The notes under the pieces were generated by a model. That model was not told the DNA's origin. It did not search any database and saw only the letters and a program-made list of their open reading frames with translations. From NCBI RefSeq assembly GCF_003002095.1, contig NZ_PVZC01000010.1:299364-363363 (forward strand): a stretch of 64,000 bases of DNA. Reading direction: 5' to 3'. A program made the position numbers and the translations under genes. This DNA is from Allonocardiopsis opalescens. Its GTDB lineage: Bacteria > Actinomycetota > Actinomycetes > Streptosporangiales > Streptosporangiaceae. Every line of letters starts with the position of its first letter. Position 1 is the first letter of the stretch. Below are positions 11,198 to 20,455 of this stretch, one piece after another.

Positions 11198-11737
11198 ATG
11201 GCCAGGGTGAGCAGCGGTACGCAGAACGGTTCGGCCGACCACGGCGGGCGCCCCGCGGGGCGCGAGGAGCTGATGGGGCGCATCCGCGAGATGCAGGAGC
11301 GGTTCATCGCGCTCAACGCCCGCGACGACCCCTCCGGGCTGCTGAACCTCTCGCTCACCATGCAGCAGCTCAAGACCCTCATCGTGCTGTCGATGGAGAG
11401 CCCGCTGGCCGCGCACCGGCTGGCGCGCTCGCTGGGCGTCGGCACCGCCACCGTCACCGGCATCGTCGACCGGCTGGTCGACCGCGGCCTGGTCACCCGC
11501 ACCGAGGACCCCGCCGACCGCCGGGTCCGCCGCATCGCGCTCAGCGAGGCCGGCACCCGGCTGATCGACACCCTGCGCGGCGAGAACGAGGCGCGCAGCA
11601 TGCGGCTGCTCCGCCGCCTGGACGACGAGGCGCTGCGCGCGCTGGCCTTCGCGCTGGACGCCCTGTACCGGGCCGCCGTCGAGGAGGCGGCCGAGCAGGA
11701 GGGCGGCGCCGCGGACGCCGGACCCGGCACCGGCTGA
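11198..11737 (+). CDS. MarR-family transcriptional regulator
   Basis: This 179-residue protein has a winged helix-turn-helix of the MarR type. The recognition region reads LARSLGVGTATVTGIVDRLVDRGLV, followed by the wing motif DPADRRVRRIALSEAG, the DxRxR signature of MarR proteins. Flanking helices for dimerisation are present at both ends. I chose the ATG at 11198-11200; longer in-frame versions would add a low-complexity leader across the promoter. It is divergent from the RND pump and 28 bases upstream of an ABC exporter, so it may control both. The ligand is unknown. Confidence 0.86.
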   Translation: MARVSSGTQNGSADHGGRPAGREELMGRIREMQERFIALNARDDPSGLLNLSLTMQQLKTLIVLSMESPLAAHRLARSLGVGTATVTGIVDRLVDRGLVTRTEDPADRRVRRIALSEAGTRLIDTLRGENEARSMRLLRRLDDEALRALAFALDALYRAAVEEAAEQEGGAADAGPGTG

Positions 11738-11765
11738 CCGCCGGGCGGGCCTAGACTCGGGTGCC

Positions 11766-12695
11766 ATGGGTGAGACCGGCCTCGACCTGGCCGACGTGGT
11801 CAAGAGGTACGGCGACACGCTCGCCGTCGCCGGGGTCTCGCTCACCGCCGAGCGCGGCGCCGTCACCGCGCTGCTCGGCCCCAACGGGGCCGGCAAGACC
11901 ACCACCCTGGAGATCTGCGAGGGCTTCCGCCGGCCCGACTCCGGCCGGGTGCGGGTGCTGGGGCTCGACCCCGCCCGCGACGCCGCCGAGCTGCGGCCCA
12001 GGGTCGGCGTGATGCCGCAGTCCGGCGGGGTGCCCAGCGGGGCGCGGGCCGGCGAGTGGCTGCGGCTGGTCGCCCGCTTCCACGCCCACCCCGTGCCGCC
12101 CGGCGCACTGCTGGAGCGGCTGGCCCTCACCTCCTGCGCCCGCACGCCCTTCCGCCGGCTGTCCGGCGGCCAGCAGCAGCGGCTGTCGCTGGCGGCCGCC
12201 GTGGTCGGCCGCCCCGAACTGGTCTTCCTCGACGAACCCACCGCCGGCCTGGACCCCCAGTCCAGGCACGCCGCCTGGGAGATCGTCCGCGAGCTGCGGG
12301 CGGCCGGGGTCGCCGTGGTGCTGACCACCCACTACCTGGAGGAGGCCGAGCGGCTGGCCGACCGGGTGGTGGTCATCGACCGGGGGCGGGTGGCCGCCGC
12401 GGGCACCCCCGCCGAGCTGACCGGGTCCGTGAGCCGGCTGCGCTTCTCCTCCCGCGACCCCGTCGACCTGGCAGCGCTCACCACCGCGCTGCCGGCCGGC
12501 TTCGCGGCGCGCGCCCTGTCCGGCGGCCAGTACGTGGTGGAGGCGCCCGGCGGCGCCGTCGGGCCCGAGCTGATCGCCGCGGTCGCCGCCTGGTGCGCGA
12601 GCCGCGGCGTCCTCGCCGAGGACCTGCGGATCGGCCGCCGCACCCTGGAGGACGCCTTCCTCGAACTCACCGGCCACGAGCTGCGAGAGCCATGA
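11766..12695 (+). CDS. ABC exporter ATP-binding protein (DrrA-like)
   Basis: This 309-residue ATPase has Walker A GPNGAGKTTT, signature LSGGQQQR, Walker B LVFLDEPTAGLD and switch TTHYLEEAE. A C-terminal extension of about 85 residues is typical of the DrrA/CcmA-like class, which energises two-component exporters of drugs or natural products. It overlaps the following permease by 4 bases (ATGA). The gene immediately follows marR on the same strand, so co-transcription is likely. Confidence 0.9.
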   Translation: MGETGLDLADVVKRYGDTLAVAGVSLTAERGAVTALLGPNGAGKTTTLEICEGFRRPDSGRVRVLGLDPARDAAELRPRVGVMPQSGGVPSGARAGEWLRLVARFHAHPVPPGALLERLALTSCARTPFRRLSGGQQQRLSLAAAVVGRPELVFLDEPTAGLDPQSRHAAWEIVRELRAAGVAVVLTTHYLEEAERLADRVVVIDRGRVAAAGTPAELTGSVSRLRFSSRDPVDLAALTTALPAGFAARALSGGQYVVEAPGGAVGPELIAAVAAWCASRGVLAEDLRIGRRTLEDAFLELTGHELREP

Positions 12696-13483
12696 CCACC
12701 ATCCGCGCCATCGACTTCACCCCCCGCCCCGGCGCCGCCCCGCTGGGCCGCATGGTCCTCGCGCAGGCCGGCATGGAGCTGCGGGTGCTGCTGCGCAACG
12801 GCGAGCAGCTGCTGCTCACCCTCGTCATCCCGGTGCTGCTGCTCGTCCTGCTCGCCACCACCTCGTTCGTGGACCTCGGCGTCGACGGCACCGCCGCACG
12901 CGCCGCCTTCCTCACCCCCGGCGTGCTGGCGCTCGCGGTGCTGTCCACCGCCTTCACCGGCCAGGCCATCGGCACCGGCTTCGAGCGCCGCTACGGCGTG
13001 CTCAAGCGGCTGGGCGCCACCCCGCTGTCGCGGTTCGGGCTGCTGGCCGCCAAGGTCCTCGCCGTGCTGGCCGTGCAGGGCATCCAGGTCGCCGTGCTGG
13101 CCGGGGTGGGGCTCGCGCTGGGCTGGCGGCCCGCCCCGGGCGCCGCCGGGCTCGCGGCCGCGCTGCTGCTGGTGGCGGCCGGCACCGCCGCCTTCGGCTC
13201 CCTGGCCCTGCTGATGGCCGGCACCCTGCGCGCCGAGGCCACCCTGGCCGCCGCCAACCTGGTGTACGTGCTGCTGCTCGGCCTGGGCGGGGTGGTGGTC
13301 CCGCTCGACGCCTACCCCGAGGCGCTGCGCGCCGCCGTCGCCCCGCTGCCGATCACCGCGCTGGCCGAGGGGATGCGCGACGCCCTGGGCGGCGGCCCCT
13401 TCCCGCTCGCCCAACTGGCCGTGCTCGCCTGCTGGGCCGCCCTCGGCGGTGCCCTGGCGGCCCGCTTCTTCCGCTGGGAGTGA
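12692..13483 (+). CDS. ABC-2 type transporter permease (DrrB-like)
   Basis: This 263-residue integral membrane protein has about six hydrophobic segments and the ABC-2 permease pattern: an N-terminal helix after a short cytoplasmic stretch (ELRVLLRNGEQLLLTLVIP), a FERRYGVLKRLGATPL coupling-type loop, and a C-terminal helix pair. It forms the membrane half of the exporter with the preceding ATPase. The ATG overlaps that gene's stop as ATGA. Its 3' end runs directly into the tandem repeat region. The substrate is unknown. Confidence 0.9.
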   Translation: MTTIRAIDFTPRPGAAPLGRMVLAQAGMELRVLLRNGEQLLLTLVIPVLLLVLLATTSFVDLGVDGTAARAAFLTPGVLALAVLSTAFTGQAIGTGFERRYGVLKRLGATPLSRFGLLAAKVLAVLAVQGIQVAVLAGVGLALGWRPAPGAAGLAAALLLVAAGTAAFGSLALLMAGTLRAEATLAAANLVYVLLLGLGGVVVPLDAYPEALRAAVAPLPITALAEGMRDALGGGPFPLAQLAVLACWAALGGALAARFFRWE

Positions 13484-13710
13484 GCCGTCCACTCCGCTCG
13501 CTCAGGCCTCCCGCACTCCGCCCCCGGTCGCGGATCGGCCCTCCCTCACTCCGCGGACGGCACCCCTCGCAAGGGTCGCGTGCCGTCCACTCCGCTCGCT
13601 CAGGCCTCCCGCACTCCGCCCCCGGTCGCGGATCGGCCCTCCCTCACTCCGCGGACGGCACCCCTGGCAAGGGTCGCGTGCCGTCCACTCCGCTCGCTCA
13701 GGCCTCCCGC
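13484..13710. repeat. 98-bp tandem repeat carrying a hairpin and a copied arcA 3' end
   Basis: Two full copies (13484-13581, 13582-13679) are followed by a 31-base partial third copy (13680-13710). The two full copies differ at one position (cccctcgc versus cccctggc). The partial copy contains the stop and last codons of the leftward arginine deiminase gene, so the unit duplicates that gene's 3' end plus its downstream hairpin. Each unit contributes a 9-bp GGACGGCAC/GTGCCGTCC stem (13555-13588 and 13653-13686). The block fills the whole gap between two convergent genes and probably acts as a doubled bidirectional terminator. Confidence 0.85.
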
Positions 13711-14918
13711 TCCAGCGGACACGTCATGCAGTGCGGACCGCCCCTCCCTCGGCCGAGTTCGCCGCCCGGGATGGGGATGACCTCGACGCCGTTGCGGCGC
13801 AGGTCGGTGTTGGAGGTGACATTGCGCTCGTAGGCGACGACGACGCCCGGCTCGACGGCGAAGACGTTGCAGCCGTCGTCCCACTGCTCGCGCTCGGCGG
13901 AGTAGACGTCCTGGGTGGGGGTGAGCACCTTGATGTCGTCGGCGCCGATGGCGCGGGCGATGGCGCGGTGCATGTCCTCGGGCGGGTGGTCGGTGACCTT
14001 CAGCTCCTTGTCGTTGTCGCCCGGCTCGACCGTGTAGGAGGGCAGCATGCCCAGGCCCGCGTACTTGGTGAACACGCCGTGGTCGACCATGGTCATCACG
14101 GTGTCCAGGTGCATCACCGCACGCGCCTTGGGCATCACCAGGGCCAGGATGCGCTCGGCGGCGCCCGCCGCGAACAGCTCCCTGGCCAGCAGCTCGATCG
14201 CCTCGGGCTTGGTCCGCTCGCTCATCCCGATCAGCACCGCGCCATTGCCCACCGGCTGCACGTCGCCGCCCTCGATGGTGGCCGGCGCCCAGGCGCGGCC
14301 GGGGTTCCAGACCGGGAAGCCGGCGGCGGCGAACATGGGGTGCCAGCGGTAGATGGCCTCGTAGTGGGTGGTCTCCCGCATCCGCGCCTTCTTGCGCATC
14401 GCGTTGATGGAGACGCCGTTGTGGATCCAGCACGAGGTGTCGCGGGTGAACATGTGGTTGGGCAGCGGGGCGAGCAGGAAGTCGTCGGGGTCCATGCTGT
14501 GGAAGACCAGCGACTTGGGCTCCTCGGTGTACTCCAGCAGCTCCCGCTTGGTGATCCCGCCGACCAGGTAGCGCTGCAGCTCGTCGGAGCCCATGGCGTC
14601 GAAGCAGGCGCGCACGGCGTCGACCGCGAGCGGGCCGTGGAAGCGCTCGTCGAAGGCCTCGTCCAGGATGTAGGACCGGGCCTCGGGCAGCTCCAGGGTG
14701 TCGTGCAGCAGCTCGTGGAAGTAGTGCACGGTCACCCCGCGCTCGCGCAGCACGGAGACGAAGGTGTCGTGCTCCTCGCGGGCGCGCCGCGTCCACAGCA
14801 CGTCGTCGAAGAGCAGGGCGCGCATGTTGCTGGGCGTCAGCCGCTTGAGTTCGAGGTCGGGGCGGTGCACGATGACCTGGCGCAGCCGGCCCACCTCGGA
14901 GTCCACTTGGAAGGGCAC
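13698..14918 (-). CDS. arcA: Arginine deiminase
   Basis: This 406-residue enzyme hydrolyses arginine to citrulline and ammonia. Guanidino-modifying-enzyme motifs are clear: the substrate loop [26 protein letters not shown] with the catalytic His-Asp region, and the nucleophilic cysteine at about position 397 in [10 protein letters not shown]. The start is GTG at 14916-14918. No ornithine carbamoyltransferase, carbamate kinase or arginine/ornithine antiporter is adjacent, so this is a stand-alone deiminase rather than a full arc operon. Such solitary genes are common in actinobacteria. Confidence 0.93.
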   Translation of the reverse strand: MPFQVDSEVGRLRQVIVHRPDLELKRLTPSNMRALLFDDVLWTRRAREEHDTFVSVLRERGVTVHYFHELLHDTLELPEARSYILDEAFDERFHGPLAVDAVRACFDAMGSDELQRYLVGGITKRELLEYTEEPKSLVFHSMDPDDFLLAPLPNHMFTRDTSCWIHNGVSINAMRKKARMRETTHYEAIYRWHPMFAAAGFPVWNPGRAWAPATIEGGDVQPVGNGAVLIGMSERTKPEAIELLARELFAAGAAERILALVMPKARAVMHLDTVMTMVDHGVFTKYAGLGMLPSYTVEPGDNDKELKVTDHPPEDMHRAIARAIGADDIKVLTPTQDVYSAEREQWDDGCNVFAVEPGVVVAYERNVTSNTDLRRNGVEVIPIPGGELGRGRGGPHCMTCPLEREA

Positions 14919-15053
14919 CCCGACAGCCTAGGCGACCCCGGCGGCGCGCCGCAGTGCCGGGGAATCAGAGCGGCCGTACCGGGAACGGCGCGCCGCCGGC
15001 GCGCGTCGTAGCGGCGGCCGCCCCGGCCCCGCCCCGACCCCGTGGAGCAGTGG

Positions 15054-15461
15054 ATGAGCGAGTTGAGCAACCTCCCGTACCTGGCCAGCGCGGCGCTGGG
15101 CCACGCGCCTCTCGCCATCGTGTACGTCGTCGGCGTCATCGTCGCAATCGCCACCTGGTCGCGCCACCCGCGGCGCTCGGGACTGGCCGCCGGCGGACTG
15201 GCCCTGCTGCTGGTGATCCAGATCGCCACCTTCCTCTGGCAGCTGTACCTGCCGGCGCTGTACGCCCACCTCCAGGACGCGGCGGGCCTGGGCACCTGGG
15301 TCACGGTGTTCTCCCTGGCCACCGCCCTGCTGTCCGTCGTCGCCTGGGTGCTGGTCCTGATGGCGCTGTTCGCCCGCGAGCGCGGCGGCTCCGCCGCGGG
15401 CGGCCCGAACCCGCCGCAGGACGTCCCCGGCAACCCGTACCACCGGCCTCCGGCGGTCTGA
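15054..15461 (+). CDS. Small integral membrane protein of unknown function
   Basis: This 135-residue protein has three clear hydrophobic helices (about residues 18-36, 44-68 and 82-106) and a Pro/Gly-rich hydrophilic tail. The start is the ATG at 15054-15056, with GGAG about 7 bases upstream; the in-frame GTG four codons earlier would include that ribosome-binding site. I recognise no family. It stands 66 bases before an EamA-type exporter on the same strand and could be co-transcribed with it. Confidence 0.7.
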   Translation: MSELSNLPYLASAALGHAPLAIVYVVGVIVAIATWSRHPRRSGLAAGGLALLLVIQIATFLWQLYLPALYAHLQDAAGLGTWVTVFSLATALLSVVAWVLVLMALFARERGGSAAGGPNPPQDVPGNPYHRPPAV

Positions 15462-15527
15462 GCCGCGGCCACCGGGGGCGGCCGGGCCGGTTCGGCCCCG
15501 GCCGGGCCGCCGTGGCAAGGTCGTGGC

Positions 15528-16436
15528 ATGCCCTCCGACACACGGCTCCACCCGCTGCGGCGCGCGGCGGGCGCGGTGGCCGCCGCGCCCGCGCCGCTGC
15601 TGGTCCTGGTCGGCATCGTCTCCGTGCAGGGCGGGGCCGGTGTCGCCAAGAACCTCTTCGGGGAGCTGCCACCCGACGCCGTGGTGTGGCTGCGGCTGCT
15701 CACCTCGGCGCTGGTGCTGGTCGCCGTCGCCCGGCCCGTGCTGCGCGGCCACTCCCGGCGCGACTGGCTGGTCGTGGTCGGCTTCGGCCTGGCGCTGGGC
15801 ACGATGAACTACGCGATCTACCAATCCTTCGCCCGGATCCCGCTCGGCGTGGCGGTCACCATCGAGTTCCTCGGCCCGCTGGCGGTGGCGATCGCCGGCT
15901 CCCGCCGCTGGACGGACCTGGCCTGGGTGGCGCTCGCCGGCGGCGGCGTGCTGATGCTCACCCGGGGCGACACCGGCGACATCGACCTGGCCGGGGTCGC
16001 GTTCGCGCTGCTCGCCGCGGTCTGCTGGGCCGCCTACATCCTGCTCAGCGCGGCCACCGGCCGGCGCTTCCCCGGCGTCAGCGGGCTGGCGATCGCCAGC
16101 GTCGTCGCGGTGGCCGCGATGACGCCGCTCGGCGTCGCGGCCGGCGGCTCCGACCTGCTCCGCCCCGAACTGCTGGCCATCGGCCTGGCCGTCGGCCTGC
16201 TGTCCTCGGTGGTGCCCTACACCCTCGAACTGCTCGCGCTGCGGCGGCTGTCCACCCGGGTCTTCGGCATCCTGATGAGCCTGGAGCCGGCCGCCGCCGC
16301 CCTCGTCGGCGTCCTGCTGCTCAGCGAGCACCTGTCCCCGCTGCAGTGGCTGGCGATCGGCTGCGTGATCGCGGCCAGCGCCGGTGCCACCGCCCAGGCC
16401 CGCCGGCCCCGCGCCGAGCCGGAACCGCCGCACTAG
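15528..16436 (+). CDS. EamA/RhaT-family DMT transporter (RhtA-like exporter)
   Basis: This 302-residue membrane protein has about ten helices in two EamA repeats. Characteristic segments are WLRLLTSALVL in the first repeat, the ALGTMNYAIYQSFARIPLGV stretch, and SLEPAAAALVGVLLLSE in the second. This pattern resembles RhtA-type threonine/homoserine exporters, so amino-acid or metabolite efflux is probable but the substrate cannot be fixed. It is convergent with ctaA, with only 21 bases between the stops. Confidence 0.87.
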   Translation: MPSDTRLHPLRRAAGAVAAAPAPLLVLVGIVSVQGGAGVAKNLFGELPPDAVVWLRLLTSALVLVAVARPVLRGHSRRDWLVVVGFGLALGTMNYAIYQSFARIPLGVAVTIEFLGPLAVAIAGSRRWTDLAWVALAGGGVLMLTRGDTGDIDLAGVAFALLAAVCWAAYILLSAATGRRFPGVSGLAIASVVAVAAMTPLGVAAGGSDLLRPELLAIGLAVGLLSSVVPYTLELLALRRLSTRVFGILMSLEPAAAALVGVLLLSEHLSPLQWLAIGCVIAASAGATAQARRPRAEPEPPH

Positions 16437-16457
16437 CCGGGAACACGACCGGGCCCG

Positions 16458-17495
16458 TCAGACCTCGGCGGTCGCGGGGACGGCGCCCGCCGGCGCCTCC
16501 GGCCGCTCGGTGAGCGAGAAGAATAGCCGCAGCAGCGCCACCCACAGCACGATCGCACCGAGCACGTGCGCCACCACCAGCGCCTCCGGCAGCGCCAGCG
16601 CGTACTGGACGTAGCCGATCACGCCCTGCGCGGCGACGGCGGCGATCAGCACCCAGCCGTACCTGCGGGTGTCGGCCGGGGCGCCGGTGCGGTAGAGCAC
16701 TACGAGCAGCGCCACCGCGAACAGGGTGGTGACCCAGGCCAGCACGGAGTGCACCCGGGCGACCTCGTGCAGGTCCAGCGGCCAGCGCGGCGAGGCGGCG
16801 TCTCCGCCGTGCGGGCCGGTGCCGGTGGTGACCACCCCGGCGACCAGCACCGCCGCCCCGGCGAGCAGCAGCGCGTAGCCCAGGTAGCGGGCGGCGGGGT
16901 GGACGCGCGGCACGGCGGGCGCGGTGCCCTCGCGGACGCGCACGTACAGCGCCACCGCCGCGACCAGCATCGCCATCGAGACCAGGAAGTGGGCGCCGAC
17001 GGCGGCCGGGTGCAGGTCGGACCAGACGGTGATGCCGCCGACGACCGCCTGCCCCAGGCAGCCGGCCGGCTGGACCAGGGCGACGGCCAGCAGGCGGGGA
17101 CGGCCGGGGAAGCGCCGCCAGGTGGCGATGGTGACGATGAGGGCGACCGCGAGCACCACCGAGGTGAGCGTGCGGTTGCCGAACTCGATGAAGGCGTGCA
17201 CGGTGCCCAGCGCCTCACCGGTGGGCACCAGGCTGTCCGCGGTGCACAGCGGCCACTCCGGGCAGCCCAGGCCCGACTCGGTGACCCGCACGGTCGCGCC
17301 GGTCACCGCGATGAGCATGTTCACCGCGATGCCGGCCAGCGCCCAGCCGCGCAGCGAGCCGGTGGTCGGCCGCAGGAAGGAGTCGAGGACGGCGCGCACC
17401 GGCCGGGGCAGCCGTTCGGTGAACCCGGGCGGCGGCTCGGGCGGTGCGGGGGCGGCCGATGGCGTGCGCGGGGACGCGGAAGACATACGACGCAT
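16458..17495 (-). CDS. ctaA: Heme A synthase (COX15/CtaA)
   Basis: This 345-residue protein with about eight membrane helices oxidises the C8 methyl of heme O to make heme A for aa3-type oxidase. Visible features are the first-loop cysteine pair GLGCPEWPLC, conserved histidines in TVHAFIEFGNR, VGAHFLVS, ARVHSVLAW and VVAHVLGA, and two-fold repeat architecture. It has a Pro/Ala-rich N-terminal tail of about 25 residues. Starts at 17493-17495 or three codons later are both possible, and no clear ribosome-binding site decides. Heme O synthase lies on the same strand 3 kb upstream, separated by two protease genes. Confidence 0.93.
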   Translation of the reverse strand: MRRMSSASPRTPSAAPAPPEPPPGFTERLPRPVRAVLDSFLRPTTGSLRGWALAGIAVNMLIAVTGATVRVTESGLGCPEWPLCTADSLVPTGEALGTVHAFIEFGNRTLTSVVLAVALIVTIATWRRFPGRPRLLAVALVQPAGCLGQAVVGGITVWSDLHPAAVGAHFLVSMAMLVAAVALYVRVREGTAPAVPRVHPAARYLGYALLLAGAAVLVAGVVTTGTGPHGGDAASPRWPLDLHEVARVHSVLAWVTTLFAVALLVVLYRTGAPADTRRYGWVLIAAVAAQGVIGYVQYALALPEALVVAHVLGAIVLWVALLRLFFSLTERPEAPAGAVPATAEV

Positions 17496-17591
17496 CGTAG
17501 TAGATCGGCCGCGGCGCCTTGACCCGCCCGGGGAGAGCCGCGGTGAGCTGCTGCTTCGCCACCGCTTAGGGCGCGCGGCGCCGCCCCGGGC

Positions 17592-19031
17592 TCAGCCCTG
17601 GTTCTGCGGCCAGCCGCCGCCCGGTGCCCCGCCCTGCTGCTGGGGCCAGCCGGGGTTCTGGGAGGGCTGGGGCTGGGTGGCGGCCTGGCCGCGGCTCGGC
17701 GGGCCGGCCGGCCACGGCGGCTGCTGGGGACCGGTGCCCGGCTGCTGGGGGCCGCCCGGGGCCGGGCCGGTGGGCATCGGCCGCCAGGGCTCGCGGCGCA
17801 GGAAGCCGGAGTCGAGCGAGGAGCCGCCGGTCCACACCGGGGTGGGCGGCTGCGGGACGTGCTGCAGGAAGGTGCGCCGCGCCTGGTGCATATGGGCGAG
17901 GTAGGCGTCGCGCAGCACCGTCCAGTCGCGGTCGGCGACACCGTGCTCGACCTGGCGGTGCAGCGAGGCCAGCTCGACGGCGGCCAGCTGGTAGGCGCCC
18001 ATCGCGCGGCGGCCGCGGCCGCCGCCCGCCTGCTGGGCCCAGCGCCTGGCCTGCCGCCGGTTGCCCATCGAGCTGAGCATCGCGATGTCGGTGTCGGTGA
18101 CGAGGCCGGTGGGGATGTAGGCGGGCAGGTACCGCGAGATGGTGGCCACCACCCGGCGCCGGTCGACCGCCACCACGACCAGGATCATCACGAGCACCAG
18201 CACCATGACGGCCATCGCCACGTAGTTCAGGATGCCGAAGGGCGTGCTGCCGTTCCACAGGGCGTGCAGCGCGACCGCGCCGAACCAGCCCAGCACGCAG
18301 AAGACCACGCGCAGCGCCCCGCTGCGGTTCATCGCCGCCGAGGCGATGCCGATGCCGATCATCGCGGTGAAGACGGGGTGCAGCAGGCCGAGCATCACAC
18401 CGCGGGTCAGGAACAGCTCGATCATGTAGTCGGGGGCGAAGCCGCCGGCCAGGAAGAAGCCGTAGTTCAGGTAGTACAGGATGTTCTCGACCCAGGCGAA
18501 GCCCAGGCCGACCAGCATGCCCAGGATGATGCCGTCGGAGACCCCCGCGATCCGGCGCCGCCGGAACCACAGGTAGCCCAGCAGCACCATGCCCTTGAAG
18601 CTCTCCTCGACGACGGGGGCGCCCACCGCCGCGCCGAGGTAGTCGCCGAAGCCCTCGCCGAACATGGGCACCAGCACCATGCCGATGACCGTGTTCATCA
18701 CCAGCGAGGCCAGGGTGGCCACGCCCGAGCCCCACAGGAAGGCCACCAGCAGCAGCTTGGTGGGCTGCGGCTTGAGGCGGTCGAGCAGCAGCACGGCGGT
18801 GCCCCACACCGGGAGCGGGACCACGGCCAGCAGCAGCGCGAAGACGAACGCGCCCAGGAAGCCCGGAAGCAGGCCGGCGCCGGTGAGCCCGGTGACGCCG
18901 AGGTACAGCAGGAACAGCAGCAGGCACAGGGCGCTGCCGATGAGGGTGACCAGAACTCCCCCGGACATGCGGCCCTGAGGACGCCGCTTCAGTACGGCGG
19001 TGGCGTCGAGTCTGCTTCCGGTTTCGGGCAT
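17592..19031 (-). CDS. PrsW-family intramembrane protease, first paralogue
   Basis: This 479-residue polytopic protein has the PrsW/glutamic-type CAAX-protease-like signature. It contains the paired glutamates E142-E143 (GAPVVEESFKG), E182-N183 in AWVENILYY, and histidines in HPVFTAMIG and ALHALWNGS. After the membrane core there is a cytoplasmic helical domain (about 300-400) and a Pro/Gln/Gly-rich disordered tail (about 415-479). Related proteins cleave anti-sigma factors in Bacillus. Here the substrate is unknown, and no sigma or anti-sigma gene lies nearby. It is a clear paralogue of the next gene. Confidence 0.85.
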   Translation of the reverse strand: MPETGSRLDATAVLKRRPQGRMSGGVLVTLIGSALCLLLFLLYLGVTGLTGAGLLPGFLGAFVFALLLAVVPLPVWGTAVLLLDRLKPQPTKLLLVAFLWGSGVATLASLVMNTVIGMVLVPMFGEGFGDYLGAAVGAPVVEESFKGMVLLGYLWFRRRRIAGVSDGIILGMLVGLGFAWVENILYYLNYGFFLAGGFAPDYMIELFLTRGVMLGLLHPVFTAMIGIGIASAAMNRSGALRVVFCVLGWFGAVALHALWNGSTPFGILNYVAMAVMVLVLVMILVVVAVDRRRVVATISRYLPAYIPTGLVTDTDIAMLSSMGNRRQARRWAQQAGGGRGRRAMGAYQLAAVELASLHRQVEHGVADRDWTVLRDAYLAHMHQARRTFLQHVPQPPTPVWTGGSSLDSGFLRREPWRPMPTGPAPGGPQQPGTGPQQPPWPAGPPSRGQAATQPQPSQNPGWPQQQGGAPGGGWPQNQG

Positions 19032-19149
19032 GGCCGACAGCGTAACGCTCTCACGAGGGGCTAAACACCTCGAACGGGCGCCGAGCAGGTCACCGACCGG
19101 TTTCGGCCGGACACGGGCGGCACCCGGCGGGCGCGGCCGCCCGCGCGGC

Positions 19150-20385
19150 TCAGCCCTCGCGGCCGCCGCCGTAGGGCAGCCAGGTCGGCGCCTCCTCGCG
19201 GACGAAGCCGGACGGCGGCGCGCTGCCGGCGATCCACTCCGGCGGCACCGAGGGGCGGGCGCCCCGGCCGAAGGCCACCCGGGCGACGTGCATCAGCGCG
19301 AGCAGGCCGTCGCGGCGCAGCGGCCAGTCGGGGGCGGCGATGCCGTGCTCGACCCGCCAGTGCAGCAGCGCCAGCTCGGTGGCGGCCAGCTGGTAGTCGG
19401 TCATGGCGGCGCGCCCCTGGCGGCCGCCGGCCCGGTCGGCCCAGCGGCGGGCCCGCCGCCGGCCGCCCATCGTGCTGAGCATCGCGATATCGCCCTCGGT
19501 GACCAGGCCGGTGCCGGTGTAGGCGGGCAGGTAGCGGGCGATCGTGCCGATCATCCTGCGCCGGTCCAGCCACATCAGCGCGAGCAGCACGATGAGCACC
19601 AGCAGCAGGAAGCCGTAGGCGATCGAGATGCCGGTGGAGCCGAAGCCGGTCGAGCCGTTCCACACGCCGTGCAGCACCACCGCGCCCAGCCAGCCCGCCA
19701 GCGGCGCCGCGACGCGGGTGAGCCGGCGCCGGCTCATCGCCGCCACGGCGACGCCGATGCCCAGCATCGAGGTGAACAGCGGGTGCAGCAGCGGGGTGAC
19801 CACGCCGCGCAGGAAGAAGACCTCCAGCAGCCGCGAGGCGCCCGCGTCCAGGTAGCCCTGGACGTAGTACTGGACGTTCTCCACGCAGGCGAAGCCGAGC
19901 CCGACGAGCGCGGCGTAGCTGATCCCGTCGGTGATGCCGTCGATCTCGCGGCGCCGGAACCATAGGAAGCCGATCAGCACCAGGCCCTTGGTGGTCTCCT
20001 CGACCAGCGGCGCGCCGACCGCGGCGCTGATGTAGTAGCCGCGCTCGGCGCCGAAGGTGGGCAGGGTGTAGAGGACCAGCCCGAGGGTGTTGAGCACGCT
20101 GGACAGCGCCACCGCCACCCCGGCGCCCCACAGGAAGGCCAGCCACAGCAGCCGGGCCGGCTCGGGTTCGAGCCGGTCGAGCCAGAGCACGCCGTTGACC
20201 AGCAGCGGCACCGGGGCGAAGGCGAGCAGCAGCGCCGGCACCACGTCGGTGCCCGAGTTGAACAGGTCGAAGCCGAGGCCGCCGAGCAGGCACACGACGC
20301 TGAACGCCATGGTGACGGCCAGGCCGACGGAGTGCCGTCCCGGGCGACGCCCGTCGAGGATGGCTTGGGCGTCCAGCGCAGGCAT
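19150..20385 (-). CDS. PrsW-family intramembrane protease, second paralogue
   Basis: This 411-residue relative of the preceding protein shares the same order of motifs: E129-E130 in GAPLVEETTKG, CVENVQYYVQ, HPLFTSMLGIG, and LHGVWNGSTG. It also shares the cytoplasmic block with RYLPAY.TGLVT..DIAMLS. It lacks the long Pro/Gln-rich tail of its neighbour and ends soon after the helical domain. The pair arose by tandem duplication and has since diverged, so the two may cleave different substrates or work together. All catalytic candidates are retained in both copies. Confidence 0.85.
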   Translation of the reverse strand: MPALDAQAILDGRRPGRHSVGLAVTMAFSVVCLLGGLGFDLFNSGTDVVPALLLAFAPVPLLVNGVLWLDRLEPEPARLLWLAFLWGAGVAVALSSVLNTLGLVLYTLPTFGAERGYYISAAVGAPLVEETTKGLVLIGFLWFRRREIDGITDGISYAALVGLGFACVENVQYYVQGYLDAGASRLLEVFFLRGVVTPLLHPLFTSMLGIGVAVAAMSRRRLTRVAAPLAGWLGAVVLHGVWNGSTGFGSTGISIAYGFLLLVLIVLLALMWLDRRRMIGTIARYLPAYTGTGLVTEGDIAMLSTMGGRRRARRWADRAGGRQGRAAMTDYQLAATELALLHWRVEHGIAAPDWPLRRDGLLALMHVARVAFGRGARPSVPPEWIAGSAPPSGFVREEAPTWLPYGGGREG

Positions 20386-20455
20386 GGCACGAGCCTAACC
20401 AGTCCGGCGCTTCCCGTCCCGGCACTCCGGAGAGCGGCCGCGGCGCGGCGCCGGC

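Noticed and set aside
13484..13710. Possible CRISPR or mobile-element origin of the tandem repeats
   Set aside because: There are no unique spacers between the copies, no cas genes and no terminal inverted repeats; the unit is a duplicated gene end with a hairpin.
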